Below the pieces are notes generated by a model. That model did no database searches, was not told the origin of the DNA, and saw nothing but the letters and a program-made list of their open reading frames with translations. This document shows positions 6,576-12,477 of a stretch of 13,570 nucleotides of DNA, one piece after another. The number at the start of each line of letters is the position of its first letter. Position 1 is the stretch's first letter. Origin of the DNA: CANKHA01 sp035699705 (lineage in GTDB: Bacteria; Pseudomonadota; Alphaproteobacteria; Rhizobiales; Xanthobacteraceae). Where the stretch lies: positions 1 through 13,570 of the forward strand of contig DASSPI010000043.1 in the NCBI GenBank assembly GCA_035699705.1. Direction: 5' to 3'. Made by a program: the position numbers and the translations under genes.

Positions 6576-7895
6576 ATGCCCTTCGTCCAATCCATCGACA
6601 ACACACAAACTGCGCGGATCGGCGCCGAAGGCGTGCCGCCTGAGGCTTTCGCCGCAGCGCTGAAGCGCAGCGAGGGCGCGCTCGACTGGCTGCGGGCGCG
6701 GCACGCGGACGGCGGACTGCCGCTGCTGCGGCTTCCGGCGCAGCGCGACGACATCGCGGCCATCACGCAAGCCGCCCGAGGGCTGGCGGCGGGCGCCAGC
6801 GATGTGGTCGTGCTCGGCACCGGCGGTTCCAGCCTGGGCGGGCAGACGCTGGCCCAGCTCGCCGGCTATGCGGTGCCGGGCGTCGGCCTGCTGCGCGATC
6901 CGCCGCGGCTGCACTTCATGGACAATCTCGATCCCGACAGCTTCGCGAGCTTGCTGGCGCGGCTGCCGCTCTCCACCACGCGCTTTGTCGCCATTTCCAA
7001 ATCCGGGGGCACCGGCGAGACCCTGATGCAGAGCGCCGCGGTCTTGGCCGCGCTGAAACAGGCCGGCTTGGAAAAGCGGATCGGCGAACTGGTGCTCGGC
7101 CTTTCCGAGCCCGCGCGCGGCGGCAGGCGCAATGGTCTGCGCGATCTGTTTGCGCCTTTCGGCGTGCCCTTCCTCGAGCATGACCCCGACGTCGGCGGGC
7201 GCTTCTCGGTACTCACCAATGTGGGCCTGCTGCCTGCCGCCATGCTCGGCCTCGACATCGGCGCGATCCGAAGCGGCGCCGCCGCCGCGCTCGCGCCGGT
7301 ACTGGAGCGCAAGCCTGCGGCGGAAGTTCCTGCCGCCGTCGGCGCCGCGCTCTCGCTGGCTCTGTCCGAGAACGGCAAACGCATCGCGGTGGTGATGGCC
7401 TATGCCGACAAGCTCGAGCGCTTCACCCGCTGGTATGTGCAGCTCTGGGCGGAAAGCCTCGGCAAGGACGGCAAGGGCACGACGCCGATCGGCGCGCTCG
7501 GCCCGGTCGACCAGCACAGCCAGCTGCAGCTTTTCATCGCCGGCCCGCGCGACAAGCTGTTCACCGTCATCACCGTCGGGACTGAAGGGCGCGGACCGCG
7601 CATCGAGGCGGAATTCGCCAAGCTCTGCGGCGAGCCGGATTTCGCCGGCAAGACCATCGGCGACCTGGTCGCCGCGCAGGGCCGCGCCACCGCGGAGACC
7701 TTGGCCAAGAACGGCTGTCCGGTGCGCACGATCCATCTGCGGAAGCTCGACGAAGCAAGCCTCGGCGAACTGCTGATGCATTTCATGCTGGAGACGATCA
7801 TCGCCGCGCATCTTCTCGGCGTCGACGCCTTCGACCAGCCCGCGGTGGAAGAAGGCAAGGTGCTGGCGAAGAAGTATTTGGCGGGATACAAATAG
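6576..7895 (+). CDS. pgi: Glucose-6-phosphate isomerase
   Basis: Cytosolic interconversion of glucose-6-phosphate and fructose-6-phosphate. 439 residues, the short form; many bacterial enzymes are about 450-550. Two SIS domains are visible. GTGGSSLGG (81-89) and SKSGGTGET (141-149) form the phosphate site of the first. The catalytic blocks are WAESLGKDGKG (Glu293), GPVDQHSQ (His314) and QPAVEEGK near the end (Lys428). DVGGRFSVLTNVGLLP (205-220) is also typical. ATG 6576 has AGGA at about 6566-6569, eight bases upstream. The gene lies between a repeat cluster and arfB, with no obvious pathway partner beside it. Confidence 0.96.
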   Translation: MPFVQSIDNTQTARIGAEGVPPEAFAAALKRSEGALDWLRARHADGGLPLLRLPAQRDDIAAITQAARGLAAGASDVVVLGTGGSSLGGQTLAQLAGYAVPGVGLLRDPPRLHFMDNLDPDSFASLLARLPLSTTRFVAISKSGGTGETLMQSAAVLAALKQAGLEKRIGELVLGLSEPARGGRRNGLRDLFAPFGVPFLEHDPDVGGRFSVLTNVGLLPAAMLGLDIGAIRSGAAAALAPVLERKPAAEVPAAVGAALSLALSENGKRIAVVMAYADKLERFTRWYVQLWAESLGKDGKGTTPIGALGPVDQHSQLQLFIAGPRDKLFTVITVGTEGRGPRIEAEFAKLCGEPDFAGKTIGDLVAAQGRATAETLAKNGCPVRTIHLRKLDEASLGELLMHFMLETIIAAHLLGVDAFDQPAVEEGKVLAKKYLAGYK

Positions 7896-7902
7896 ATTCC
7901 GC

Positions 7903-7922
7903 CGTCATGCCCGGCCATGACG
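7903..7922. repeat. Short palindrome between pgi and arfB
   Basis: CGTCATG (7903-7909) and CATGACG (7916-7922) form a perfect 7-bp stem with a six-base loop CCCGGC. It ends 10 bases before the arfB start. It may be a remnant of a dispersed repeat, or a hairpin affecting arfB translation; neither can be decided here. Confidence 0.45.
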
Positions 7923-7932
7923 AAAACGAGTC

Positions 7933-8355
7933 ATGATCCGCATCACCGACACGATCAGCATCGACGAGTCCGAGCTGCAGGAAAGCTTCATCCGCGCCTC
8001 CGGGCCGGGCGGGCAGCATGTCAACAAGACCGAGACGGCGGTGCAGCTTCGGTTTGACGTGCGCCGCTCGCCCTCGTTGCCGAACGACGTCGCGCTCCGC
8101 TTGATGAAGCTGGCGGGCAGCCGGATGACGCAGGACGGCGTGCTCGTCCTCACCGCGCAGAACGAACGCAGCCAGAAACGCAACCGCGAGGAGGCTTTGG
8201 CGCGGCTGGTCGCGCTGATCCGGCAGGCGGCGGTGCGGCCGGTCAAGCGCAAGGCCACCAAGCCGACCAAGGCGTCACGCGAAAAGCGGCTGGAGAGCAA
8301 GAAACGCCGTAGCGGAATCAAGGGATTACGGCAGAACAAGCCGAGGGCCGAATAG
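7933..8355 (+). CDS. arfB: Ribosome rescue peptidyl-tRNA hydrolase ArfB (YaeJ/ICT1 type)
   Basis: 140 residues, the normal length. ArfB enters the A site of ribosomes stalled without a stop codon and hydrolyses the peptidyl-tRNA. The release-factor-type catalytic loop GPGGQHVNK is present (GGQ at 26-28), together with the following TAVQLRFD block. The C-terminal tail from about 105 is strongly basic (KRKATKPTK, EKRLESKKRRSGIKG), as needed to enter the empty mRNA channel. The missing release-factor codon-recognition domain separates it from PrfA/PrfB. ATG 7933 is 37 bases after pgi, with only a weak purine-rich stretch before it, so it is probably read from the pgi transcript. Confidence 0.93.
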   Translation: MIRITDTISIDESELQESFIRASGPGGQHVNKTETAVQLRFDVRRSPSLPNDVALRLMKLAGSRMTQDGVLVLTAQNERSQKRNREEALARLVALIRQAAVRPVKRKATKPTKASREKRLESKKRRSGIKGLRQNKPRAE

Positions 8356-8434
8356 CGGGGGCAGGGCGTCCCGCGGCCTCGCGGCTTGTGCACCGCCCCG
8401 GTAAACTGGGCTGTCCTCGAATCAGGCCACCTCA

Positions 8435-10222
8435 ATGCCCGTCCGCCAGCTATCCGAAGCCGTCGTGAACCGCATCGCCGCCGGCGAGGTGGTGGAGCGT
8501 CCCGCGAGCGTGGTGAAGGAACTGGTCGAGAACGCGCTCGACGCCGGCGCCAGCCGCATCGAAGTGGCGACCGATGGCGGCGGACGGCGCTTCATCCGCG
8601 TGATCGATGACGGCGAGGGCATGACGTGCCGCGATCTCGAACTCGCGGTAGAGCGCCACGCGACCTCCAAGCTCGATGACGAGGATCTGCTCGCCATCCG
8701 CACGCTCGGCTTTCGCGGCGAGGCTTTGCCGTCGATCGGCGCCGTCGGCCGCCTCACGATCACGACGCGGCATCGGTCGGAACCGCATGCCTGGGAGCTG
8801 AGCGTGGACGGCGGCGTGAAGTCACCGGTGAAACCCGCCGCGCTCGATCAGGGCACGCGGGTCGAATTGCGCGATCTGTTTTACGCCACGCCGGCGCGGC
8901 TGAAATTCCTGAAGACCGATCGCACCGAGGCGGAGGCCGTGCGCGACGTGGTGCGGCGGCTGGCGATGAGCCGGCCCGACGTCGCCTTCACGCTGACGGG
9001 AGAGGAACGCGCGCCGGTGACCTGGGCCGCCGCCTTGCCCGGGCCCGCCGGCCGGCTGGCGCGGCTCGCCGACATTCTCGGACCGGAGTTTCGCGCCAAT
9101 GCGGTGGAAATCCGCGCCGGCCGCGAAGGCCTCATGGTCGAAGGCTTCGCCGCGCTGCCGACGCTCACCCGCGCCAATTCGCTCGGGCAGTATCTCTTCG
9201 TCAATGGCCGCCCGGTGCGCGACAAGCTCTTGCTCGGCGCGTTGCGCGGCGCTTATGCCGATTATCTGCCGCGCGACCGCCACCCGCTGGTGGCGCTGTT
9301 CATCACCCAGAATCCGCGCGAGGTCGACGTCAACGTGCATCCGGCGAAGACCGAGGTCCGATTCCGCGATGGCGGGCTCGTGCGCGGGCTGCTGGTGAGT
9401 GCGTTGAAGGAAGCGCTGGCGCGCGACAGCCGCCGCGCGGCGACCACCGGAGGCAGCGCGACCATCGCCGCCTTCCGTCCCGCTGTCACGCCGCGCTGGG
9501 ACTGGCGGCAGTCGCCGGCGCAGGCGGTGGTGCGCGGCAATGTGGTCGGCTTCGCCGAAGCCGCGCAGACCGCTTTCCAGGTCGGCGACCCGATGGCCGA
9601 TGCGCGCGCCGGCATCGCGGAGCCCGCGCCTGAATTGCTCGATCGCCCGCTCGGCGCGGCGCGCGCGCAGATTCACGAGACCTACATCGTGGCGCAGACG
9701 CGCGACGGGCTGGTGGTGGTCGATCAGCACGCCGCGCATGAGCGGCTGGTCTACGAGCGCATGAAGGCGGCGATTGACCGCAGCGGCGTGGCGCGGCAGA
9801 TCCTGCTGATCCCGGAAATCGTCGAACTGGACGAGGCCGACGTGGAGCGGCTCCTGGCGCGCGCGGAGGAGCTCGCACGCTACGGGCTGCTGATCGAGGC
9901 CTTCGGGCCGGGTGCCGTCGCGGTGCGCGAGACGCCATCGATGCTCGGCGAGATCGACGTGCGGGGGATGGTCGGTGACCTCGCGGAGCACATGGCCGAA
10001 TGGGACGAGGCGCTGCCGCTGGAGCGCCGGCTGTTGCACGTTTCCGCCACCATGGCCTGCCACGGCTCGGTGCGCGCCGGGCGAAGGCTCAAGCCGGAGG
10101 AGATGAACGCGCTGCTGCGCGAGATGGAAGCGACGCCGAATTCCGGCCAATGCAACCACGGCCGGCCGACCTATGTGGAACTGAAGCTCGCGGATATCGA
10201 GCGGCTGTTCGGGAGGAAATAG
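8435..10222 (+). CDS. mutL: DNA mismatch repair protein MutL (endonuclease type)
   Basis: 595 residues. The N-terminal GHKL ATPase is complete: VVKELVENALDAG (Glu29, Asn33), VIDDGEGM (Asp58) and TLGFRGEAL. The transducer domain follows, then a proline/alanine-rich linker at about 325-410. The C-terminal dimerisation domain carries the nuclease site of MutH-independent MutL: DQHAAHERLVYE (430-441, the DQHA-x2-E-x4-E pattern), ACHG (541-544) and CNHGRPT (573-579). QILLIP at 455-460 sits where Bacillus MutL has its sliding-clamp contact. It therefore should nick DNA itself under clamp control rather than recruit MutH. The 79-base gap after arfB shows only a 5-bp hairpin (8371-8384) and no clear promoter. 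Confidence 0.97.
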   Translation: MPVRQLSEAVVNRIAAGEVVERPASVVKELVENALDAGASRIEVATDGGGRRFIRVIDDGEGMTCRDLELAVERHATSKLDDEDLLAIRTLGFRGEALPSIGAVGRLTITTRHRSEPHAWELSVDGGVKSPVKPAALDQGTRVELRDLFYATPARLKFLKTDRTEAEAVRDVVRRLAMSRPDVAFTLTGEERAPVTWAAALPGPAGRLARLADILGPEFRANAVEIRAGREGLMVEGFAALPTLTRANSLGQYLFVNGRPVRDKLLLGALRGAYADYLPRDRHPLVALFITQNPREVDVNVHPAKTEVRFRDGGLVRGLLVSALKEALARDSRRAATTGGSATIAAFRPAVTPRWDWRQSPAQAVVRGNVVGFAEAAQTAFQVGDPMADARAGIAEPAPELLDRPLGAARAQIHETYIVAQTRDGLVVVDQHAAHERLVYERMKAAIDRSGVARQILLIPEIVELDEADVERLLARAEELARYGLLIEAFGPGAVAVRETPSMLGEIDVRGMVGDLAEHMAEWDEALPLERRLLHVSATMACHGSVRAGRRLKPEEMNALLREMEATPNSGQCNHGRPTYVELKLADIERLFGRK

Positions 10223-10231
10223 AGCTATATT

Positions 10232-10256
10232 TGAACGAAAGTCCGATTGCGGCATT
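10232..10256 (+). promoter_or_regulatory. Weak EcfG-like promoter match
   Basis: TGAAC (10232-10236), 16 bases, CATT (10253-10256). The general-stress sigma factor EcfG of alphaproteobacteria recognises GGAAC-N16-17-CGTT; this differs at two positions. It lies 56 bases before the ATG at 10312, in the only gap before the small-gene pair. Taken alone it would not be convincing; it is listed because two better matches occur nearby. Confidence 0.2.
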
Positions 10257-10311
10257 CAGGTAGCGTCAGAGGCTACCCCGAGTTTCCTTCTACAGTGTGG
10301 GGAGACGCGAG

Positions 10312-10500
10312 ATGGGCGACAAAAAGAGGCAAGGGCCGGGACGGCGTACGGGCGCCGATCGCCGCAGTGGCAAGGATACCCGCAGCGAGGAAGAGAAGCG
10401 GACCACCGGCGAAAGGCGTTCCGGCGACCGCCGCTCGGGTCTCGACCGGCGTACGGGAACTCCGGTTCCGCCCGGCGGCGACCGCACCAAGAGCCAGTAA
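10312..10500 (+). CDS. Small Arg-rich repeat protein, unknown function
   Basis: 62 residues, beginning MGDKKRQGPGRR. ATG 10312 follows GGGGAGA at a good distance (10298-10304); GTG 10297 is a longer alternative. The protein is built from repeated RR-S/T-G and DRR units (GRRTGADRRSG, GERRSGDRRSGLDRRTG), with no hydrophobic core, no cysteine and no membrane segment. It is probably disordered and strongly basic, and could bind RNA, DNA or an acidic partner. I do not recognise a named family. The next gene starts two bases after its stop, so the two are probably one operon. Confidence 0.7.
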   Translation: MGDKKRQGPGRRTGADRRSGKDTRSEEEKRTTGERRSGDRRSGLDRRTGTPVPPGGDRTKSQ

Positions 10501-10502
10501 CC

Positions 10503-10763
10503 GTGGCGCGCGGGCCAGCAAAAAGCCCCGGCAAGGACACGGTCGGCAAACGCGTGACCTTCGACCGCGAGACCTGGAACGCGCTCGACCTGATGGCGCG
10601 CGACCGGATGATGACGCTGCAGGAACTGGCCGACGAGGCCTTCCGCGATTTGCTGAAGAAACATGGCAGGCCGACCGATCTGCGCTCCGCGCTCAAGCAA
10701 AGCGCGCGCGAGCTGGCCGCCAATCAGAACAAGAAAAGCCCGCCGCGCGGCCGGGAGAAATAG
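10503..10763 (+). CDS. Small ribbon-helix-helix-like protein
   Basis: 86 residues from GTG 10503. A basic leader (about 1-16) precedes KRVTFD, a candidate DNA-contacting strand. Two predicted helices follow: RETWNALDLMARDR, then, after the turn MMT, LQELADEAFRDLLKKHG. This strand-helix-turn-helix order and spacing fit the ribbon-helix-helix DNA-binding fold, in which residues alternating along the strand read the major groove as a dimer. A basic tail rich in Lys, Arg and Asn ends the protein. It might be a regulator, possibly of its own operon, or a nucleoid-type protein. No toxin gene is adjacent: the partner gene is the Arg-rich 62-residue protein, which does not look like a toxin. Fold call is by eye. 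Confidence 0.65.
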   Translation: MARGPAKSPGKDTVGKRVTFDRETWNALDLMARDRMMTLQELADEAFRDLLKKHGRPTDLRSALKQSARELAANQNKKSPPRGREK

Positions 10764-10765
10764 CA

Positions 10766-10792
10766 AGCCTGGCCGAATTTGCCGGCCAGGCT
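10766..10792. terminator. Bidirectional hairpin terminator
   Basis: AGCCTGGCC (10766-10774) and GGCCAGGCT (10784-10792) form a perfect 9-bp stem with a nine-base loop. It lies exactly between two converging genes (stops at 10763 and 10811). There is no long T-run on either side, so termination strength is uncertain, but position and symmetry favour shared use. Confidence 0.7.
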
Positions 10793-10810
10793 CTTGCTCG
10801 TTCAGCCGGG

Positions 10811-11425
10811 TCAGACGTCCGCGAACTGGTCGCGGATTTCGTCCGACCAGCGCCCGCCGACGAAGGCGAAAACGGCGCCGAGCACCAGCCCGATGAAGCT
10901 CACGAACATGGTGGTCGCGGCCGCCTTGCGGGCGGCCTCAAGCTGAGCCTGGGTCGGCGCCTGCGCCCCGGGTCGTACGTTCTGCATATTCTCCAGCCGG
11001 GCGGTGGCATTAACCGCGGGTCCAGCCAGTTGACCGGCGACGGACGCACCGCCGCCAGCCGTCAGCAGGGTCACCCCGACGACGATCAGGCTGGCCAGCG
11101 CCCAGGTGGCGAGCGCATGCGAACTGCGTGCGCGGTCCGACGCATAGGGCGACAGCGCGCCGGCGACCGCGCCGCCGACAAAGGCGGAGAAGATGCCGGA
11201 GGCGATGAACCACAGCACCGCGGCGGTGCTGACGGTGATCGGTGCATTGGCGGCAGTCGGGACGTCGGTGGCGATGAGTCCCACGCCGAGCCCAAGCATG
11301 GTCAGCATGACCTGGATGATCAGCGAGGTCAGCGTGCCCGCCGCGATGGCGGACCAGCTCCACATCACCCGCGCCTGCGAGGCGCTAGCCGCCGGCGCGC
11401 GGGGATCGGTCGTATAGGTTTGCAT
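10811..11425 (-). CDS. Four-helix inner-membrane protein (PhnA-like annotation family)
   Basis: 204 residues from the ATG at 11425, preceded on the minus strand by AGAGGA seven bases upstream, which decides against the longer start at 11458. Four membrane segments are seen, at about 24-52, 66-92, 104-126 and 170-191. They are rich in Gly and Ala, with paired glycine motifs (GLGVGL, FVGGAVAGA, AFVGG). A hydrophilic, Gln/Ala-rich loop of about 40 residues lies between helices 3 and 4. The opening SWSAIAAG and the pattern WFIASGIFSAFVGG match proteins often labelled PhnA-like in alphaproteobacteria, a name with no functional support. No catalytic residues are evident. A good EcfG-type promoter lies 46 bases upstream, which suggests a role in the envelope stress response. 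Confidence 0.75.
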   Translation of the reverse strand: MQTYTTDPRAPAASASQARVMWSWSAIAAGTLTSLIIQVMLTMLGLGVGLIATDVPTAANAPITVSTAAVLWFIASGIFSAFVGGAVAGALSPYASDRARSSHALATWALASLIVVGVTLLTAGGGASVAGQLAGPAVNATARLENMQNVRPGAQAPTQAQLEAARKAAATTMFVSFIGLVLGAVFAFVGGRWSDEIRDQFADV

Positions 11426-11470
11426 GGGATTTTCCTCTGAATTCAACGTTAAGCGCAATCCGTCAAAAGC

Positions 11471-11496
11471 AACGCCGCCGCCCCGAACCGGGTTCC
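11471..11496 (-). promoter_or_regulatory. EcfG-type general stress promoter
   Basis: Reading on the minus strand: GGAAC (11496-11492), 17 bases, CGTT (11474-11471). This is an exact match to the alphaproteobacterial EcfG/RpoE2 consensus GGAAC-N16-17-CGTT. The -10 element lies 46 bases before the ATG at 11425, leaving a leader of about 40 bases. Chance matches to nine fixed bases are rare but not excluded. Confidence 0.6.
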
Positions 11497-11542
11497 GGTG
11501 GTCCGAGGTCCGTTTAGGCCGGCAAACGCACCGAAATGCCGG

Positions 11543-11842
11543 TCAGACCTTCCGCAGTTCGGTGAGCGCTTCCAGCACCGACAGCACCTTGGCGACGCCG
11601 TTGGCGATGCGCTTGGCGCCGGGTGACTTGATTGCTCCCCATTTGATCAGGAGCTTTTCGCCGTCGGCGACCCAGCGCAACGTTTCCACGATCGGATAGT
11701 CGACCATTTTGGCGCGGCGCTTGGTGCTGCGGGCACCGCGCTTGGTGGTCTTGCCGCCCACGGTCGCCTTGCTGGCATCGCGCGCGACTTCCTTGCTCGA
11801 CTTCAAGCGCCGCTTGCTTCCCTGCTTCACGGTGGCCTTCAT
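11543..11842 (-). CDS. Small basic protein, unknown function
   Basis: 99 residues from the ATG at 11842, with AAAGG upstream on the minus strand. The start at 11911 would add 23 unconvincing residues and overlap the putative promoter. Two parts are visible. Residues 1-46 are extremely Lys/Arg/Ser/Thr-rich (QGSKRRLKSSKE, TTKRGARSTKRRAK) and resemble a histone H1-like tail. Residues 47-99 form an ordinary mixed helical region (VDYPIVETLRWVADGEKLLIKWG, then VAKVLSVLEALTEL). No family is recognised. The layout suggests a nucleic-acid-binding tail on a small helical domain. It lies 80 bases after rsmD on the same strand, but has its own promoter candidate. Confidence 0.65.
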   Translation of the reverse strand: MKATVKQGSKRRLKSSKEVARDASKATVGGKTTKRGARSTKRRAKMVDYPIVETLRWVADGEKLLIKWGAIKSPGAKRIANGVAKVLSVLEALTELRKV

Positions 11843-11885
11843 CGCTGCCGCCTTTCTGAATAAATGACAATGGCAACTCGGCGCT

Positions 11886-11910
11886 AACGCGCGAGCAGCC
11901 GAAACGTTCA
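11886..11910 (-). promoter_or_regulatory. EcfG-like promoter, one mismatch
   Basis: Reading on the minus strand: TGAAC (11910-11906), 16 bases, CGTT (11889-11886). It differs from the EcfG consensus only in the first base of the -35 element. The -10 element lies 44 bases before the ATG at 11842, nearly the same distance as in the neighbouring membrane-protein gene (46). Confidence 0.4.
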
Positions 11911-11922
11911 ACAGACCTGGTT

Positions 11923-12477
11923 CTACGGCGCGCGCAGGAAGACGAATTCGGTGTCGTCATAGGCGCGGCGCTCAAGCTCCTCGAAGCCTTCCGGCGCACT
12001 GAAGGATGCCGCGACGGCTTCCTCAACAACGACCAGCGCGCCGGGGCTGAGCCAGCCGCCCGCGCGCGCGCCGGCGAGCGCCCTTTCCGCCAGGCCCTTG
12101 CCGTAGGGGGGATCGGCGAAGACAAGGGAGAACGGCTCCATCGGATGCGCCGGGCCGAGCCGGGTGGCGTCGCGCCGATAGACCTTGCTGATGCCGCCGA
12201 GGCCGAGCGCCTCGACATTGCCGCGCAGCAGCGCGCGCGCCTCCACGCCATCGTCGACGAACAAGGTGAAAGCCGCGCCCCGCGACAGCGCTTCGATGCC
12301 GAGCGCGCCGGTGCCGGCGAAGAGATCGAGCACGCGCGCGCCCGCGATCGGATCGCCATAGGCATGGATCAGGATATTGAACAGCGACTCGCGCAGCCGG
12401 TCGGCGGTGGGACGGATGGCCTGCGACTGCGGCCCCTTCAGCGCGCGTCCGCGCAGCCGCCCGCCGACGACGCGCAT
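11923..12477 (-). CDS. rsmD: 16S rRNA guanine-N2 methyltransferase RsmD
   Basis: 184 residues, the usual length. RsmD methylates G966 of 16S rRNA (E. coli numbering), using S-adenosylmethionine, late in 30S assembly. It starts MRVVGGRLRGRAL, typical of the family. SAM-binding motif I is VLDLFAGTGALGIEAL (49-64), and the substrate-base motif DPPYGKG is at 122-128. The IRPTADRLRESLFNIL block at 21-36 is diagnostic for RsmD. Its ATG shares one base with the stop of rluB (TGATG on the minus strand), so translation is probably coupled. Both enzymes modify rRNA. Confidence 0.96.
   Translation of the reverse strand: MRVVGGRLRGRALKGPQSQAIRPTADRLRESLFNILIHAYGDPIAGARVLDLFAGTGALGIEALSRGAAFTLFVDDGVEARALLRGNVEALGLGGISKVYRRDATRLGPAHPMEPFSLVFADPPYGKGLAERALAGARAGGWLSPGALVVVEEAVAASFSAPEGFEELERRAYDDTEFVFLRAP

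Noticed and set aside
6510..7811. 433-residue minus-strand frame opposite pgi
   Set aside because: Antisense shadow of a clear gene, with no recognisable domain or start signal.
8822..10255. 477-residue open frame on the minus strand opposite mutL
   Set aside because: Long antisense frames are expected opposite GC-rich genes. Composition is His/Arg/Gln-rich with no domain, and mutL is certain on the other strand.
10503..10763. Toxin-antitoxin pair with the preceding gene
   Set aside because: The ribbon-helix-helix-like protein could be an antitoxin, but the 62-residue partner is a core-less Arg-rich repeat protein without toxin features, and it comes first.
10247..11440. 397-residue plus-strand frame crossing the terminator
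   Set aside because: It runs through two small plus-strand genes in another frame, the hairpin terminator and the antisense of the membrane protein; its composition is low-complexity Arg/Gly.
11514..12365. 283-residue minus-strand frame overlapping rsmD and the 99-residue gene
   Set aside because: Out of frame with RsmD, which has all its motifs; the product is Ser/Arg/Ala-rich with no domain.
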